A stretch of DNA of 64,000 nucleotides from Microbulbifer agarilyticus (GCF_020171345.1 NZ_JAIUZM010000003.1:124001-188000), one strand, 5' to 3'; shown: positions 30,201 to 40,676, numbered from the stretch's first letter. Program-made: numbers and translations. Notes: a model not told the origin generated them from the letters alone.

Positions 30201-31124
30201 ATGAATAAGAAGCTATTGTTGGGTGCCTTGATTGGCGCGGGCATGTCCATGCTGAATAAAAAGATTCGGCAACAATCGGCGCCAGCCCCCGGCACACCGC
30301 CTCCAGATTTCTCTAAAGTACCGCCACCGAAACAGCCGGGTGCGACCGACGGTTCTCCTAGCCTGGATGACATTCTCGCCCGCGCCGGGCAGTCGGGTGG
30401 GTTAACGCCCGGTAACTCAGGAAGTGCTGCGGCGCCTGGTGGCGATATCTTTGGTGGTGCGATACCGGCCGGTGCTGGTGCCGGTGGTGCCGCAGTACTG
30501 ATGGAAATGGCCCGGCGAATATTTGCCCAAATGCAGCAGTCTGGTGGTGCCGTCCCGGGAGGGATGCCTGGCGGGGCGCCCGGTGGTGCCGCAGCGGGCG
30601 GAGGTATGGGCGGGCTAGGTGAGATACTCGGTCAAATTTTTGGTGGTGCCGGCGGCAAGTTCGGTCAGCAGGGACCTCAGGGGCCGCGAAATAACCCGGG
30701 TGGGTGGAACAAGGTGCAACCTCAGGGCAAAGGGGGCTTGTTTGGCTTTGTGAATACCGAGGCCGCCGATGGTACTGCCGGTGGTGAACAGGCCGAGGTG
30801 ATGCTGAAAGCCATGGTCGCTGCCGCACAGGCCGACGGTCGCATTGATGAAGCGGAGCAGAGAAATGTTATACAGGCCCTGGAGGGCCAACTCGACAGTA
30901 GCGAGATGGAAGGCCTGCGCAAGTTCCTAACCACACCGATCAGCATGGATGAAGTGGTTGAGGCGGTGGACGACCCCGCCACCGCATTTAATCTCTACCT
31001 GGTTTCTGCCATGACGATCAACCCAGACAATCCGCAGGAAAAAGCCTATATGGCAGCGCTGGCGGACAAGTTGGGTATCTCAGAGCAAGCGGCACAAGTG
31101 GTTGAAGCACAACTGCCGCGTTAG
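30201..31124 (+). CDS. TerB/DUF533-family protein with glycine-rich linker
   Basis: A 307-residue protein; the start follows AGGAGG. An N-terminal short segment (MNKKLLLGALIGAGMSMLNKKI) could insert in or lie on the membrane. A long Gly/Ala/Pro low-complexity linker (about residues 30-190) follows, containing repeated GGAPGG/GGGMGG patterns. The C-terminal 110 residues form a TerB-like helical domain (VMLKAMVAAAQADGRIDEAE, then LSDKLGIS-like LADKLGISEQAAQVVEAQL), as in YebE. Function is unknown; TerB domains bind divalent metal in some proteins. It is the second TerB-type protein within 6 kb, after djlA. Confidence 0.8.
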   Translation: MNKKLLLGALIGAGMSMLNKKIRQQSAPAPGTPPPDFSKVPPPKQPGATDGSPSLDDILARAGQSGGLTPGNSGSAAAPGGDIFGGAIPAGAGAGGAAVLMEMARRIFAQMQQSGGAVPGGMPGGAPGGAAAGGGMGGLGEILGQIFGGAGGKFGQQGPQGPRNNPGGWNKVQPQGKGGLFGFVNTEAADGTAGGEQAEVMLKAMVAAAQADGRIDEAEQRNVIQALEGQLDSSEMEGLRKFLTTPISMDEVVEAVDDPATAFNLYLVSAMTINPDNPQEKAYMAALADKLGISEQAAQVVEAQLPR

Positions 31125-31138
31125 GCGCTAACTGTTCT

Positions 31139-32491
31139 TTACTGCAGTAGCTGGGCAAAATTTTCACCGGTGGGGTAGGTCTTTTTGGACCACCCCAGTC
31201 GCACCATAACCGTATTGGTGGATGGTGAGATCATTACAATTTGCTCGCGATTACCCAGCATAAAGTAACTGTCGCCCGGCAACTCCGGGTAGCGCAACTC
31301 ATCGCCGCCGCTGTTGAGCCAGAACTGATAGCCGTAGCGGGGCTCGTTCTCACTCTGGTTGGGTTTCTGGGCGTCAGTCACCCAGTCGGGGTTCAGTAAC
31401 TGCTCGCCATTCCACTCACCATTTTGCAGCATGAGCAGCCCAAGGCGCGCCCAATCCCGGGCAGAAGCGTAGATATAGGAGCTGCCCACAAAAACGCCGC
31501 TGCCGTCTACTTCAAACGTGGTATGACGCATACCGAGCGGGGAGAGAATCTGCTGGTAGAAAAAGTCCACGTTAGTTTGTGGTGTTGCACCTACCCGGTC
31601 GTAGATCCAGCGTGACAGCAGATTGGTAGTGCCCGAGGAGTAGGAGAAGTACTCACCGGGGACTTTGGTGAGCGGGCTTTGCAGAGCGATATCCGAGGCA
31701 CTGTGGGCACGGAACAACATCCGCGTAGCGTCGCTGCCGGGCGCGTAAGTTTCGTCGAATTCCAACCCGGACGACATCTGCAGCAGATTTCCCAAGCTGA
31801 TGTCACGGCGGTCATCACTCCACTGGGGAAACAGCGGTTGCGACATATTGACCTGCGGGTTAACGGCTTGCAGGCGACCCACCATCATGGCCGTAAGACT
31901 CTTGCCCATCGACCAGCCAAGCAGCGGTGTTTCCGGGGAAATACCCTCACCGTAGGCTTCCGCCACAAGTTTCCCATCCTGAACCACTAACAGGGCGCGC
32001 GTATTAAGCCCCGCGCGGTTATCTTTTTGCAGGATCTCTTCCAAACGTTGCTGTTGAATTGGCACGATGCTGGTGACGGTATTCCCCAGAGGCCAGGCCG
32101 CAGAAGAATCGGCGATGGGGGTGGTGGTTACTGCGTTCAGTGCGCTGGTATCACCAATATCCAGTGTGCAACCCAAGCCGGGTCGATAGGTAGCGCTGGT
32201 TTCACCCATGCCCATAAGAGTGGCAGTTACGCGCTTAACTTCGTCGTCGTACGCGAGGTCCAGCAGCCGGTTGGCTGGTGAGTAGGAGGCGAGATCGTCG
32301 AGGTTGCGGGTGTGGTTAAAACCGGAAAGGTAGCGCCCGGAGCAGGCGAGTTTGGCCCCCATGCCGGTGGAAACGCGTACCGCGTTGCCCAGCTGGGTAA
32401 CCGAGAAACCGAGCAGAGAGGGGGCTAACAGGGACAGTAGGATGAGCAGCCCCACAATGATTGCGAGCAGGGTCAGGATAAATTTCTTCAT
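31139..32491 (-). CDS. Serine hydrolase, beta-lactamase/class C PBP-like
   Basis: A 450-residue protein with an N-terminal membrane or signal segment (FILTLLAIIVGLLILLSLLAPSLLGF). The serine beta-lactamase-fold motifs are SMGKSLTAM (SxxK nucleophile, about residue 195) and YSSGTTNLL (YxN-like, about 278). Near the C-terminus NREQIVMISPSTNTVMVRLG takes the position of the third motif. An FEVDGSGVFVGSSYIYASARDWARLG segment is typical of the EstB/6-aminohexanoate hydrolase type. It probably acts on esters or peptides at the periplasmic face. Substrate unknown. Confidence 0.85.
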   Translation of the reverse strand: MKKFILTLLAIIVGLLILLSLLAPSLLGFSVTQLGNAVRVSTGMGAKLACSGRYLSGFNHTRNLDDLASYSPANRLLDLAYDDEVKRVTATLMGMGETSATYRPGLGCTLDIGDTSALNAVTTTPIADSSAAWPLGNTVTSIVPIQQQRLEEILQKDNRAGLNTRALLVVQDGKLVAEAYGEGISPETPLLGWSMGKSLTAMMVGRLQAVNPQVNMSQPLFPQWSDDRRDISLGNLLQMSSGLEFDETYAPGSDATRMLFRAHSASDIALQSPLTKVPGEYFSYSSGTTNLLSRWIYDRVGATPQTNVDFFYQQILSPLGMRHTTFEVDGSGVFVGSSYIYASARDWARLGLLMLQNGEWNGEQLLNPDWVTDAQKPNQSENEPRYGYQFWLNSGGDELRYPELPGDSYFMLGNREQIVMISPSTNTVMVRLGWSKKTYPTGENFAQLLQ

Positions 32492-32575
32492 AGATTATTG
32501 TTTTCCAAGAACGGTATGCCGGGGTAACCCCAATGCGCTCCATCATTCCCTATGGCGAGTTTCGATTCTAGGTTA

Positions 32576-34435
32576 TTAAGAGTCGGTATTGGTGACCGTT
32601 CCGAATTCCGCCAGTAGTGCCAGAAAGGGTTCACCAAAGCGTGCCAGCTTGCTGTCGCCAATTCCCGAGATAGCCAGCATCTCGTCCTCGTTGCGTGGCC
32701 TCGCGCTCAGCATCTCCCGCAACGTAGCATCGTGAAATACCACATAGGGCGGCACGCCCAGGTCTTCCGCCAGTGATTTGCGCAAGGCGCGTAGCGCATC
32801 CCAGAGCGGCTGATCCTCTGCTGCCACCTCTACAGTGGCGCGGGTTTGTCCGCCGCCCTTGCCAGAGCGCGCTCCCGCTTTCGGCGCCTTGGGCAGGGTG
32901 CGGAGGTGCAATGATTCCTCGCCGCGCAAGACAGGCCGGCACAATTCGGTCAGTTGCAGGGCGTTGAAGGCCTCAGCATTGACTCGCAAGTATCCTCTGA
33001 CCACCAGCTGACGCGCGACCGCACGCCACTCGTTGGCACTCAGGTCTGTGCCGATACCGTAAGTGGATATCTGGTTGTGGTTAAACTGGCGAATTTTCTC
33101 CGTGTCTGCGCCGCGCAGTACGTCGATCACATGCGCGGCACCAAAGCGCTGGCCGGTGCGGTAAATACAGGACAAGAGCTTGCGTGTGGCCTCACTGGCA
33201 TCCCAGGTGATGGGCGGGCTCAGGCAGGTATCGCAATTGCCACAGTCCTGCTCAAGCTCCTCGCCAAAGTAGCGCAGTAGCGCACGTCGGCGGCAGCTGG
33301 TGATTTCACATAAGCCCAGCATCGCATCCAGGCGCTGGCGTTCCTGGCGTTTGTGCTCCTCACTGCCTTCTGAGCTGGCATTCATCTGGTTAAGTTTTAC
33401 GACGTCTTCCAGCCCATACAGCAGTAGCGTTGAGGCCGCCTCGCCATCGCGGCCGGCACGGCCGGTCTCCTGATAATAGGCTTCAATACTCTTCGGCAAA
33501 TCCAAATGCGCCACAAAACGTACATCAGGTTTGTCGATTCCCATGCCGAATGCGATGGTGGCCACCACGATAACGCCCTCCTCACGCAGGAAGCGGCGCT
33601 GGTGTTCCGCGCGCATTTCACTGGAGAGTCCGGCGTGATAGGGCAGCGCGGTGAAGCCCTGCTGCTGCAGCCAGCTGGCGGTAGTCTCTACCTTGTTGCG
33701 GGACAGGCAGTACACCACGCCGGCATCGCCTTCGTGCTCCTGCTTCAAAAACTGCAGCAGCTGCCGTTTGGGGTTGTCCTTGGCGGCAATCCGATACTGG
33801 ATGTTGGGGCGGTCAAAGCTGCTGACAAAATGCTGCGCGCTCTCCAGATCCAGGCGCTTGGCGATCTCCTGCTGGGTGCGCTCATCCGCGGTGGCGGTGA
33901 GTGCCACCCGCGGCACGTTGGGGAAGCGCTCATGTAGACAGGAAAGGTGCAGGTAGTCGGCGCGAAAGTCGTGGCCCCACTGGCTAACACAGTGGGCTTC
34001 GTCGATCGCGAACAGGGAAATGTTCGCCTGGCTCAATAGATCCAAAGTACGGGGCTGCAGCAGGCGTTCCGGTGCAAGGTACAGGAGGTCAAGGTTGCCT
34101 TGCAGCAACTGTGCTTCCAGCGCCTGTGCTTCTTGGTAGTCGAGGGAAGAATTGAGAAAACCTGCGGCAACACCCACCGCACGCAGGGCTTCCACCTGAT
34201 CTTGCATTAGGGCAATCAGTGGAGATACGACCACGCCGCACCCCGGGCGCGCCAGAGCGGGAATCTGATAGCACAGGGACTTGCCACCACCAGTGGGCAT
34301 GAGCACCAGAGCATCTTTTCCGCTCACCAGTGTATCAATGATGGCTTGCTGGTCACCGCGAAACTCGGTGTAACCAAAGGTGTGCTCGAGAATATAGTGG
34401 GGTGATGTCTGGGGCGGGGGTAGGGCGTCATTCAT
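32576..34435 (-). CDS. recQ: ATP-dependent DNA helicase RecQ
   Basis: A 619-residue 3'-5' helicase in recombination and fork repair. It has Walker [18 protein letters not shown] (near residue 47), [17 protein letters not shown] (DEAH plus aromatic-rich loop), [18 protein letters not shown], and [17 protein letters not shown] motif VI. The RQC zinc site follows with [12 protein letters not shown] and CGNCDTC. The C-terminal HRDC domain covers the last 80 residues ([15 protein letters not shown]). All expected parts are present, and length is close to E. coli RecQ. Confidence 0.97.
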   Translation of the reverse strand: MNDALPPPQTSPHYILEHTFGYTEFRGDQQAIIDTLVSGKDALVLMPTGGGKSLCYQIPALARPGCGVVVSPLIALMQDQVEALRAVGVAAGFLNSSLDYQEAQALEAQLLQGNLDLLYLAPERLLQPRTLDLLSQANISLFAIDEAHCVSQWGHDFRADYLHLSCLHERFPNVPRVALTATADERTQQEIAKRLDLESAQHFVSSFDRPNIQYRIAAKDNPKRQLLQFLKQEHEGDAGVVYCLSRNKVETTASWLQQQGFTALPYHAGLSSEMRAEHQRRFLREEGVIVVATIAFGMGIDKPDVRFVAHLDLPKSIEAYYQETGRAGRDGEAASTLLLYGLEDVVKLNQMNASSEGSEEHKRQERQRLDAMLGLCEITSCRRRALLRYFGEELEQDCGNCDTCLSPPITWDASEATRKLLSCIYRTGQRFGAAHVIDVLRGADTEKIRQFNHNQISTYGIGTDLSANEWRAVARQLVVRGYLRVNAEAFNALQLTELCRPVLRGEESLHLRTLPKAPKAGARSGKGGGQTRATVEVAAEDQPLWDALRALRKSLAEDLGVPPYVVFHDATLREMLSARPRNEDEMLAISGIGDSKLARFGEPFLALLAEFGTVTNTDS

Positions 34436-34597
34436 GGCGTGAGTATACCGCCTGGCTTTAGCCGAATGCGAACGGGTACAGCGGTTTTAATTGATAAAAA
34501 TTGGCGTTATTTGCCTCGCGATTGGCGCCTAATTTGTCCAAAAAATGTGAACCTTAGCTATAATCCGGGCAAGGCCGACATAGACAAGGATAATGCT

Positions 34598-35062
34598 ATG
34601 CGCGCAATGACAATGAAGTCTACGCCTACTTTTCACACACTGGCTGTCTTAATTTTGCTCAGCATGACCGGCTGTGTTTCCAATGCGCCAGAGCCTATGA
34701 ATCCCCGTAGCCTTGCGCAGTCTGCAGTGGCAGATACCCATTTGGGGTGGAAGCCTGCCCCCGCCCACCAGTTGAACTACTCCCTGGCGACGTCATCCGG
34801 TATTGCGCGCATGGAAATGCGTGAGCTGCCTGTGGACCTGCAGGCCCTGACAATTGAATTGCCGGGAATGCGTAACGTAGAAGGTGTGCAGTGGCGTGCG
34901 GTGAATGGACAGCAGGCGATGCTGTTTGATGGTGACCAGGGAATGGATGGAGTCACGCTAGAGCGCCAGCGGCGCGGCTATCGTTTGCAGATGCGCGGCC
35001 CCGCGCTTGAATCCATCCGGAATGGTGGCTTCCTGACGGTGATTGACTATTACCGCAATTGA
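34598..35062 (+). CDS. Putative lipoprotein of unknown function
   Basis: A 154-residue protein; the chosen ATG follows AAGGATAATGCT, while in-frame ATGs nine and fifteen bases later are alternatives. A signal peptide ends in a lipobox-like LLSMTGC, so the mature protein should be lipid-anchored. The rest (GIARMEMRELPVDLQALTIE, then AMLFDGDQGMDGVTLERQ) is beta-rich by pattern, and I do not recognise a family. The following gene on the other strand ends 51 bases away. Confidence 0.6.
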   Translation: MRAMTMKSTPTFHTLAVLILLSMTGCVSNAPEPMNPRSLAQSAVADTHLGWKPAPAHQLNYSLATSSGIARMEMRELPVDLQALTIELPGMRNVEGVQWRAVNGQQAMLFDGDQGMDGVTLERQRRGYRLQMRGPALESIRNGGFLTVIDYYRN

Positions 35063-35113
35063 GACCGCAATTGACGATAGCAACGAATTCCCGCGCCGAG
35101 TGCTCTTCAGGCG

Positions 35114-35917
35114 TTACTCCTCCCCGTTAGCGTCATCTGGAGAGGCAAAGCCGAGCCCCTGCGGGCGCAGCAGATAAAGGTCTGGCCAGTACTTCCCGGT
35201 TACCCAGAGCCCGTTGCGGCTCTCGTCCCAGGCGATGCCGTTGGCAACAGCGTCCACATGCCGGCGGCCTCGCAGGCTCTGCTTCGTGAGTTCTGCGAGA
35301 TCGAGCCAGCCTTGCACTTTACCCGTCTCAGGATCGATCGCGATCACCCGTGAATCCTGCCAGATATTGGCCCAGATCAGGCCGTTTACATACTCCAGCT
35401 CATTTAACATGGACCACTTCTGCTCACCCCCGGTGACCTTGAGGCGGCGTGTGACCTTGAAGCCGTCCGGTGTGCGGAAGGTGAGGGTATCGCTGCCGTT
35501 ACTCATGATCAGCGATTCCCCATCGCTGGTGAGCCCCCAGCCTTCGCCCTCGTAGTGGAGCAGGTGCACCAGATTGAAGTTGCGGCGGTCGTAGATTTGC
35601 AGTTCGCCGGCACGATAGGTCAGCAGGTAGAGATAATCGTTAAACACGGCGAGACCCTCGGCAAAGCGGTTGCCCGCGAGCCACTTGCGTCTTACCGGGT
35701 TTGCACTGGGGTCGGTATACTCCGCCAGCCAGGAACGGCCATATAGTCCGCTGCTTTCCAGCCAGCGCTCACCGTCAAAGTAGAGGCCCTGGGTAAACCG
35801 GTCGGCGGGGCGGGATTTGCGCTCCAGTACCTGGAAATCCACCGGGCCGGGGTCAGCAGCGGCGCGTGCCGGAGTAAACAATGTGAGCCAGAGCAGCGCC
35901 GCGAGAGTCGTTTTCAT
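35114..35917 (-). CDS. Glutaminyl-peptide cyclotransferase (propeller type)
   Basis: A 267-residue exported protein with signal peptide (TTLAALLWLTLFTPARAAA). The family pattern is clear: RFTQGLYFDGERWLESSGLYG, GEGWGLTSDGESLIMSNGSDTL, LNELEYVNGLIWANIWQDS, and NGIAWDESRNGLWVTGKYWP. Enzymes of this five-bladed propeller family convert N-terminal glutamine to pyroglutamate with release of ammonia. It probably acts in the periplasm. The gene stands alone, divergent from a DUF502 gene. Confidence 0.85.
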   Translation of the reverse strand: MKTTLAALLWLTLFTPARAAADPGPVDFQVLERKSRPADRFTQGLYFDGERWLESSGLYGRSWLAEYTDPSANPVRRKWLAGNRFAEGLAVFNDYLYLLTYRAGELQIYDRRNFNLVHLLHYEGEGWGLTSDGESLIMSNGSDTLTFRTPDGFKVTRRLKVTGGEQKWSMLNELEYVNGLIWANIWQDSRVIAIDPETGKVQGWLDLAELTKQSLRGRRHVDAVANGIAWDESRNGLWVTGKYWPDLYLLRPQGLGFASPDDANGEE

Positions 35918-35988
35918 GGTTTGATACGGGTACTCCAGTGTTCTCTGGTTGTGTCGGGTTTGTGTCAGTTTTCGATCAATACAGTTTT

Positions 35989-36618
35989 ATGACCAAAATA
36001 AAAGCTTTCATCACATTGACCCTGCTGGGTGGGTTGGCCGTCGTATTACCGATCGCCATTTTTGTTTTGTTGTTCCAGTGGCTGTTTGGCCAGATCAGCG
36101 AGTTGGTGGCGCCGGCCACCCAATGGATGCAAGCGCATACAGAGTTTAAGGATAACTTTGCCCGCCTGATCGTCATAGCCCTGATACTGGGGATCTGTTT
36201 TATCATCGGCCTGCTGGTCAAGACCAGCGTAGGGCGTTGGGTACACAAGCATCTGGATTTCTGGCTGGGTAAGTTGGCACCGGGTTACAACACCATCAAG
36301 GATCTGGTTTTGCAGTTTATTGGTGGTGGTGGCACCGAGGGCGTGTTGTCCGGGCCAGTGGCACGGGCGCGGATTCACGGGGCGAACAACCCGTTGTCGG
36401 TAACCGCGATCGTCACCTCTACCCATGCTAATGGCGATTACACCGTGTATGTACCCACGGCTCCCGTACCCACTTCGGGGTTTGTGTATCACCTGCCACC
36501 CGACTGCGTGGAAATTTTGCCGCACGTATCCGTTGAGGCCGCGATGAAATCGATTGTTGCCTGTGGTTCTGGTAGCGGCACTTTGCTGCAGGTACCCGCA
36601 CTTGCAGAAGGCAGTTAA
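35989..36618 (+). CDS. DUF502 family membrane protein
   Basis: A 209-residue protein with two N-terminal membrane helices (FITLTLLGGLAVVLPIAIFVLLFQWLF, and LIVIALILGICFIIGLLVKTSVG). A soluble domain follows with YVPTAPVPTSGFVYHLPPDCVE and a VEAAMKSIVACGSG segment, all typical of DUF502. No biochemical function is established that I can name. The ATG at 35989 follows a long spacer; the upstream frame is open but does not look coding. The stop overlaps the mnmC stop by four bases on the other strand. Confidence 0.82.
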   Translation: MTKIKAFITLTLLGGLAVVLPIAIFVLLFQWLFGQISELVAPATQWMQAHTEFKDNFARLIVIALILGICFIIGLLVKTSVGRWVHKHLDFWLGKLAPGYNTIKDLVLQFIGGGGTEGVLSGPVARARIHGANNPLSVTAIVTSTHANGDYTVYVPTAPVPTSGFVYHLPPDCVEILPHVSVEAAMKSIVACGSGSGTLLQVPALAEGS

Positions 36619-38702
36619 ATTTCCCGATTTTTTCCCAGTGCGCGAATCGCGAAGCGCATTGGGTGCAATGCCTTCACTAGGTCTTCCGATACCGGCATGG
36701 CCTCGCGATTTATCCAGGCCGCGAGCACTTCCGCGGCCAGCGGTGCATAGGTGAATCCTCTCGACCCCAATCCAGCCAGAACATACAGGTTTGCTTGGTA
36801 GGGCGTACGCTTTCCAATCAACTGCTTGCGATTTTTGCGCAGGGCACCATAAGTATTTTCCAGCTCTTCCCATTGTGCCACTGGCCCGGCCATGGGCAAA
36901 TAGTCCGGTGTGGCAGCGCGCAGGGCGGCGCGCCCCCGCAACGTTTGGCTGGAAAACTCCTGTGCGAACTCCGGCAGCAGTGAGGCGAGAGTTGCGAGGT
37001 TTTCCTGATGCTCTTCCTGGCGAATTTCTGTCGCCGACTGCTTGAGTTTGAAGGTGGCACCGAAGCTGTGTTGTGCAGTGGCTTCCCTCTCAAACCGGAT
37101 TCCCGATGGGGCAATGTAGCCCTCCCCACACAATGCGATCTTCAGTTTCTCTGATGTGGTGGTTGCCTCGGCGAAGGTGACCTGCCCGCGGATGGGCTGC
37201 AGGGGCAGGGGCGCTGTCTGGGAAAACTGGCGGTTGAAGTTGGCGGTACACAGGATCAAAGCATCAAACGATTGCGCTTGCTCGACGCCATCAATGTGCA
37301 GCGTCCAATAGGCTTTACCATCAGAGCTCTCTTCGTACACAGCATCACTGATACGCGTGTGGAAGTGCGTCTGGATATTTGGGTGCTGCAACAGCGCTTC
37401 GCAGACTTGGCGTGGCCGCAGCCAGCCGGCGTGGGGGAAATACAGTCCCGGGAATTGCAGGGGGACGCCCGCATGTTCAGATGCCTGTTCTGCGCTGACC
37501 GGTCGCGCCAACAGGCTCTCGGGCTCGAGCTGGAGTTGCTGGCAAATTTGCTGCTGCAATTGCTGTTCTTTTTCTGTCTGCGCCAGCTGCAACAAACCGT
37601 CGAAATGTGCCGCTTGCGGGCACTGGCTCGGATAGTAGCGCTGTGCAAACTGCAGTGCCTGAAGATTGAAGTCGCCATTTGGGCCCGGTTTGGGCGAAAG
37701 CTTCGCGTACAGGATTCCCTGATCATTGCCCGAGGCGCCGCTGCCGGGATGCTCTCCCTGCTCGAAGACCGTAACCTGATAATTGCGCGCAGCCAGTGCG
37801 CATGCAGCAGAGGCGCCGGCGATGCCTGCACCGATAATGGCCACGGTTTTGGGCTTTCGAGCTGTCCCCAAGTCTGGTGGCAGGTGCCAGGGGGTGCTCA
37901 GGTACGTGGGGGGCGTGCTTGTTGTGGAATCGCTGGTGGTTTTGTCAGCGTCTGCAAAGCTGCCGCGCAGCATTTCCCGCTTGCGCCCAAAGCCAGGCAC
38001 CTTTTCCAGTGCAAACCCAGTGGACTTCAGTCCGCGCTTTACGATCCCGGCGCAGGTAAACGTGGCAAACGTGGAGTCCGGAGCACTCAGCGCAGCGATC
38101 GACTGAAACAGAGCCTCGCTCCACATCTCCGGATTTTTCGATGGGGCAAAGCCATCCAGAAACCACGCGTCGACCCAACGATCGCGGACGGCATCATCCA
38201 GGGAAAGGGAGCGGAAAGCATCACTGGCCTCACCAACGACCAGAGTCAAATGGACATTGGGTGAGAGGTTGATTCTGTGCACCCCGGGGGCAAGGTAGGG
38301 TGGATATTGCGCGATTAGCTGGCGGCTCAACGATTCGAGTTCTGGCCACATCGACAGCGCCCGAGCCAGATCTTTTGGATGGAGGGGAAATTTCTCTACG
38401 CTGACGAAATGCAGGTGTGCCGATGCTGGTGCTATGTCACTCCAAAGTTGCCAGGCAGCGAGAAAATTCAAGCCGGTGCCAAAACCGGTTTCTCCAATCG
38501 TGAATACTGCGTTTTCTTTTAAAGCCGCCCAGCGTCCCGGCAAATGATTCTGCGCAAGAAAAACGTGGCGCGTTTCTTCCAGGCCCGAGGCCGTAGAAAA
38601 ATAGATATCGTCAAATGCGCTGGACACCGGTTGGCCATTGTCGCGCCATTCCAGTTGTGCGTGGCTTACCAGTTTATTGTCTGGTTGAGATTTATCGCCC
38701 AT
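36615..38702 (-). CDS. mnmC: Bifunctional tRNA 5-methylaminomethyl-2-thiouridine synthase MnmC
   Basis: A 695-residue two-domain protein. The N-terminal methyltransferase part (MnmC2, residues 1 to about 270) has FTIGETGFGTGLNFLAAWQLW and WFLDGFAPSKNPEMW. The C-terminal FAD oxidoreductase part (MnmC1) begins with VAIIGAGIAGASAACALAAR near residue 290 and ends with LAGLGSRGFTYAPLAAEVLA. It removes the carboxymethyl group from cmnm5U34 and then methylates the amine to give mnm5U in several tRNAs. Both catalytic halves look intact. Confidence 0.97.
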   Translation of the reverse strand: MGDKSQPDNKLVSHAQLEWRDNGQPVSSAFDDIYFSTASGLEETRHVFLAQNHLPGRWAALKENAVFTIGETGFGTGLNFLAAWQLWSDIAPASAHLHFVSVEKFPLHPKDLARALSMWPELESLSRQLIAQYPPYLAPGVHRINLSPNVHLTLVVGEASDAFRSLSLDDAVRDRWVDAWFLDGFAPSKNPEMWSEALFQSIAALSAPDSTFATFTCAGIVKRGLKSTGFALEKVPGFGRKREMLRGSFADADKTTSDSTTSTPPTYLSTPWHLPPDLGTARKPKTVAIIGAGIAGASAACALAARNYQVTVFEQGEHPGSGASGNDQGILYAKLSPKPGPNGDFNLQALQFAQRYYPSQCPQAAHFDGLLQLAQTEKEQQLQQQICQQLQLEPESLLARPVSAEQASEHAGVPLQFPGLYFPHAGWLRPRQVCEALLQHPNIQTHFHTRISDAVYEESSDGKAYWTLHIDGVEQAQSFDALILCTANFNRQFSQTAPLPLQPIRGQVTFAEATTTSEKLKIALCGEGYIAPSGIRFEREATAQHSFGATFKLKQSATEIRQEEHQENLATLASLLPEFAQEFSSQTLRGRAALRAATPDYLPMAGPVAQWEELENTYGALRKNRKQLIGKRTPYQANLYVLAGLGSRGFTYAPLAAEVLAAWINREAMPVSEDLVKALHPMRFAIRALGKNREI

Positions 38703-38753
38703 GTGGCTGCAAATTACTGTAGCGAACTATTTAATAAGGGATTTTGAAAAGCG

Positions 38754-39293
38754 TTACTGCAGGCCGAATTCACGCATGATCTGTGCGCACCACTGGTCCA
38801 GACGCTCGTCGGTGCGATCAAATTCGTTCTCTTCGTCCAGTGCTAAGCCTACAAAATGGCTGCCATCTGGGGTCAGTCCCTTGGACTCTTCGAATTCGTA
38901 TCCGTCGGCAGGCCAGTAGCCCACGGCTTTTGCGCCCACAGCGACCATCTGTGCATGCAGGTAGCCAAGTGCGTCCTGATACCACTGTGGGTAGCCTTCC
39001 TGGTCACCCAGCCCGTAGCAGGCCACCTTTTTTTCGCTCAGGTCTAGCGCAGCCAGCTGATCCCAGCAGTTTTCCCAATCTTCCTGGAGCTCTCCATAGT
39101 CCCAGGTCGGAATGCCGAGAATCAGGAAGTCGTAGTTCTGCATCTCTGCGACATCATCGCTGGCCACATTGTGCAGGTCGATCCACTCGTCGCCGATACG
39201 CTCGCGAATTTTTTCCGCGGCCATTTCGGTGTAGCAAGTACTGGATCCGTAAAACAGCCCGATCGGGGCGCGTGAGGTGTCTGTTGGTTGCAT
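38754..39293 (-). CDS. fldB: Flavodoxin, FldB-like
   Basis: A 179-residue flavodoxin. The phosphate-binding loop [20 protein letters not shown] is at residues 12-31, the [24 protein letters not shown]-contact region near 57, and [19 protein letters not shown] near 95. Length and the WDYGE pattern fit long-chain FldB. It supplies electrons to enzymes such as radical-SAM proteins. The start lies three bases after the trmL stop on the same strand, so trmL-fldB form one operon. Confidence 0.92.
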   Translation of the reverse strand: MQPTDTSRAPIGLFYGSSTCYTEMAAEKIRERIGDEWIDLHNVASDDVAEMQNYDFLILGIPTWDYGELQEDWENCWDQLAALDLSEKKVACYGLGDQEGYPQWYQDALGYLHAQMVAVGAKAVGYWPADGYEFEESKGLTPDGSHFVGLALDEENEFDRTDERLDQWCAQIMREFGLQ

Positions 39294-39296
39294 GAT

Positions 39297-39761
39297 TTAC
39301 TGAGCGTTCACATAGCCAAGCTGTCGCCAGGCCTCATAAATAACAATCGCCGCGGCGTTGGACAGGTTGATGCTGCGGCTGTTGGCACACATGGGGATTC
39401 GCAGGGTGTGCTCCTGCCCTGTTATGGCGAGAAACTCGGCGGGCAGGCCGCGTGTTTCCGGGCCAAAAACAATCGCATCATCCGCGCGGAATTCGATTTC
39501 AGAATGGGGTTTACTGCCCTTGGTGGAGAGCGCCAGCACACGCTTGGGCTGCTCTGCGGTCACGAACGCTTCCCAATCCCGATGGCGCACCACACGGCTG
39601 TACTCGGCGTAGTCGAGTCCGGCGCGGCGCAGGCGCTTGTCGTCCATGGCGAATCCCAGCGGTTCAATCAGGTGCAGCTCGGCACCGGTATTGGCGCATA
39701 GGCGGATAATATTGCCGGTGTTTGGGGCAATCTCTGGTTGGTAGAGAACGATTTTGAACAT
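39297..39761 (-). CDS. trmL: tRNA (cytidine/uridine-2'-O-)-methyltransferase TrmL
   Basis: A 154-residue SPOUT methyltransferase, which matches the usual length from the ATG at 39761. It shows [35 protein letters not shown] in the trefoil knot, and [28 protein letters not shown] at the end. It methylates the ribose of wobble position 34 in tRNA-Leu isoacceptors. It is followed immediately by fldB. Confidence 0.95.
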   Translation of the reverse strand: MFKIVLYQPEIAPNTGNIIRLCANTGAELHLIEPLGFAMDDKRLRRAGLDYAEYSRVVRHRDWEAFVTAEQPKRVLALSTKGSKPHSEIEFRADDAIVFGPETRGLPAEFLAITGQEHTLRIPMCANSRSINLSNAAAIVIYEAWRQLGYVNAQ

Positions 39762-39939
39762 AGCTAATGGGTAGTTAAGGGCACTGCTTTCCGAATGCAT
39801 CAGTGTCGGCGGTGTCGACACTGGTATTGTCAGAAGTTGACGTTATAGCCAGACGCTGACGTTATAGAAAGTATCGAGTGCCCAAAACCAAGACAAGATC
39901 AGCCGGGCCCGCAACCGCGTGGGTGATGACGGGCGCGGA

Positions 39940-40470
39940 TTATAACGCGGAGGAGGTTTCTTCGCAGTCTATCTCGACCCCAAGCTCATCGGCGATTTCG
40001 TCGAGCTCGTCGTACAGGCCGTCAATACTGACATCTTCGCTGACGCTGATGGTGCATTCGGCGGAAAACAGCGGCTCGCCGCTCCACGGGGTGCTGCCGT
40101 AGCGCGTATCCAGGGTTTCCACATTGATTTTGCGGGCAGCCAGCGCACGGGAGATCTCCTTTACGATGCCCGGGCGGTCATTGCCCACCAGCTTCAGCTG
40201 CAAGGTCTGGCGGCTATCCGCTGCCACGGCCAGGGCGTCTTCGATTTGCAGTTTGAAGTCGGTGCCGGCCAGATTTTGCAGTGCCGCTTTCAGGCGTGGG
40301 CTGTCCTGCGCGGTGGCGCTCAGGCGGACAATGCCGGCGAATTTCCCAGCAAAATGGGCCATGCGGCTGTCTTCCCAGTTGCCGCCGTTTTCTGCGACGA
40401 CGGCGGAGAGCATCTCCACCACGCCGGGCTTGTCGTCGCTGATAATCGAAATGACGAAGTGCTGTTGCAT
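39940..40470 (-). CDS. gcvR: Tandem ACT-domain protein, GcvR-like
   Basis: A 176-residue protein; the ATG at 40470 follows AAGGAAG. Two ACT domains are visible: residues 4-75 (FVISIISDDKPGVVEMLSAVV) and 90-165 (LQLKLVGNDRPGIVKEISRAL). This is the layout of GcvR, which in E. coli binds glycine and antagonises the activator GcvA of the glycine cleavage operon. No gcv gene is in the window, so the assignment rests on architecture alone. Confidence 0.85.
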   Translation of the reverse strand: MQQHFVISIISDDKPGVVEMLSAVVAENGGNWEDSRMAHFAGKFAGIVRLSATAQDSPRLKAALQNLAGTDFKLQIEDALAVAADSRQTLQLKLVGNDRPGIVKEISRALAARKINVETLDTRYGSTPWSGEPLFSAECTISVSEDVSIDGLYDELDEIADELGVEIDCEETSSAL

Positions 40471-40676
40471 GAGGGCTTCCTTACTGGCGCTTTTAACACT
40501 GTGCAGTGATTCGTGTGATGAATTGTAGCCAGTGTGACCCCCGGGGGGCAAAAAACGTGAATAGCGCTCATTTAGTCGATAATCGCGCCGAAGCGACTTT
40601 ACATGGGGGTGTGCAGGGTGTTGAATCGGGCGGTGAAGAAAATAATTCTAACCAGGCCCAATCGAGGAGACCCCTG

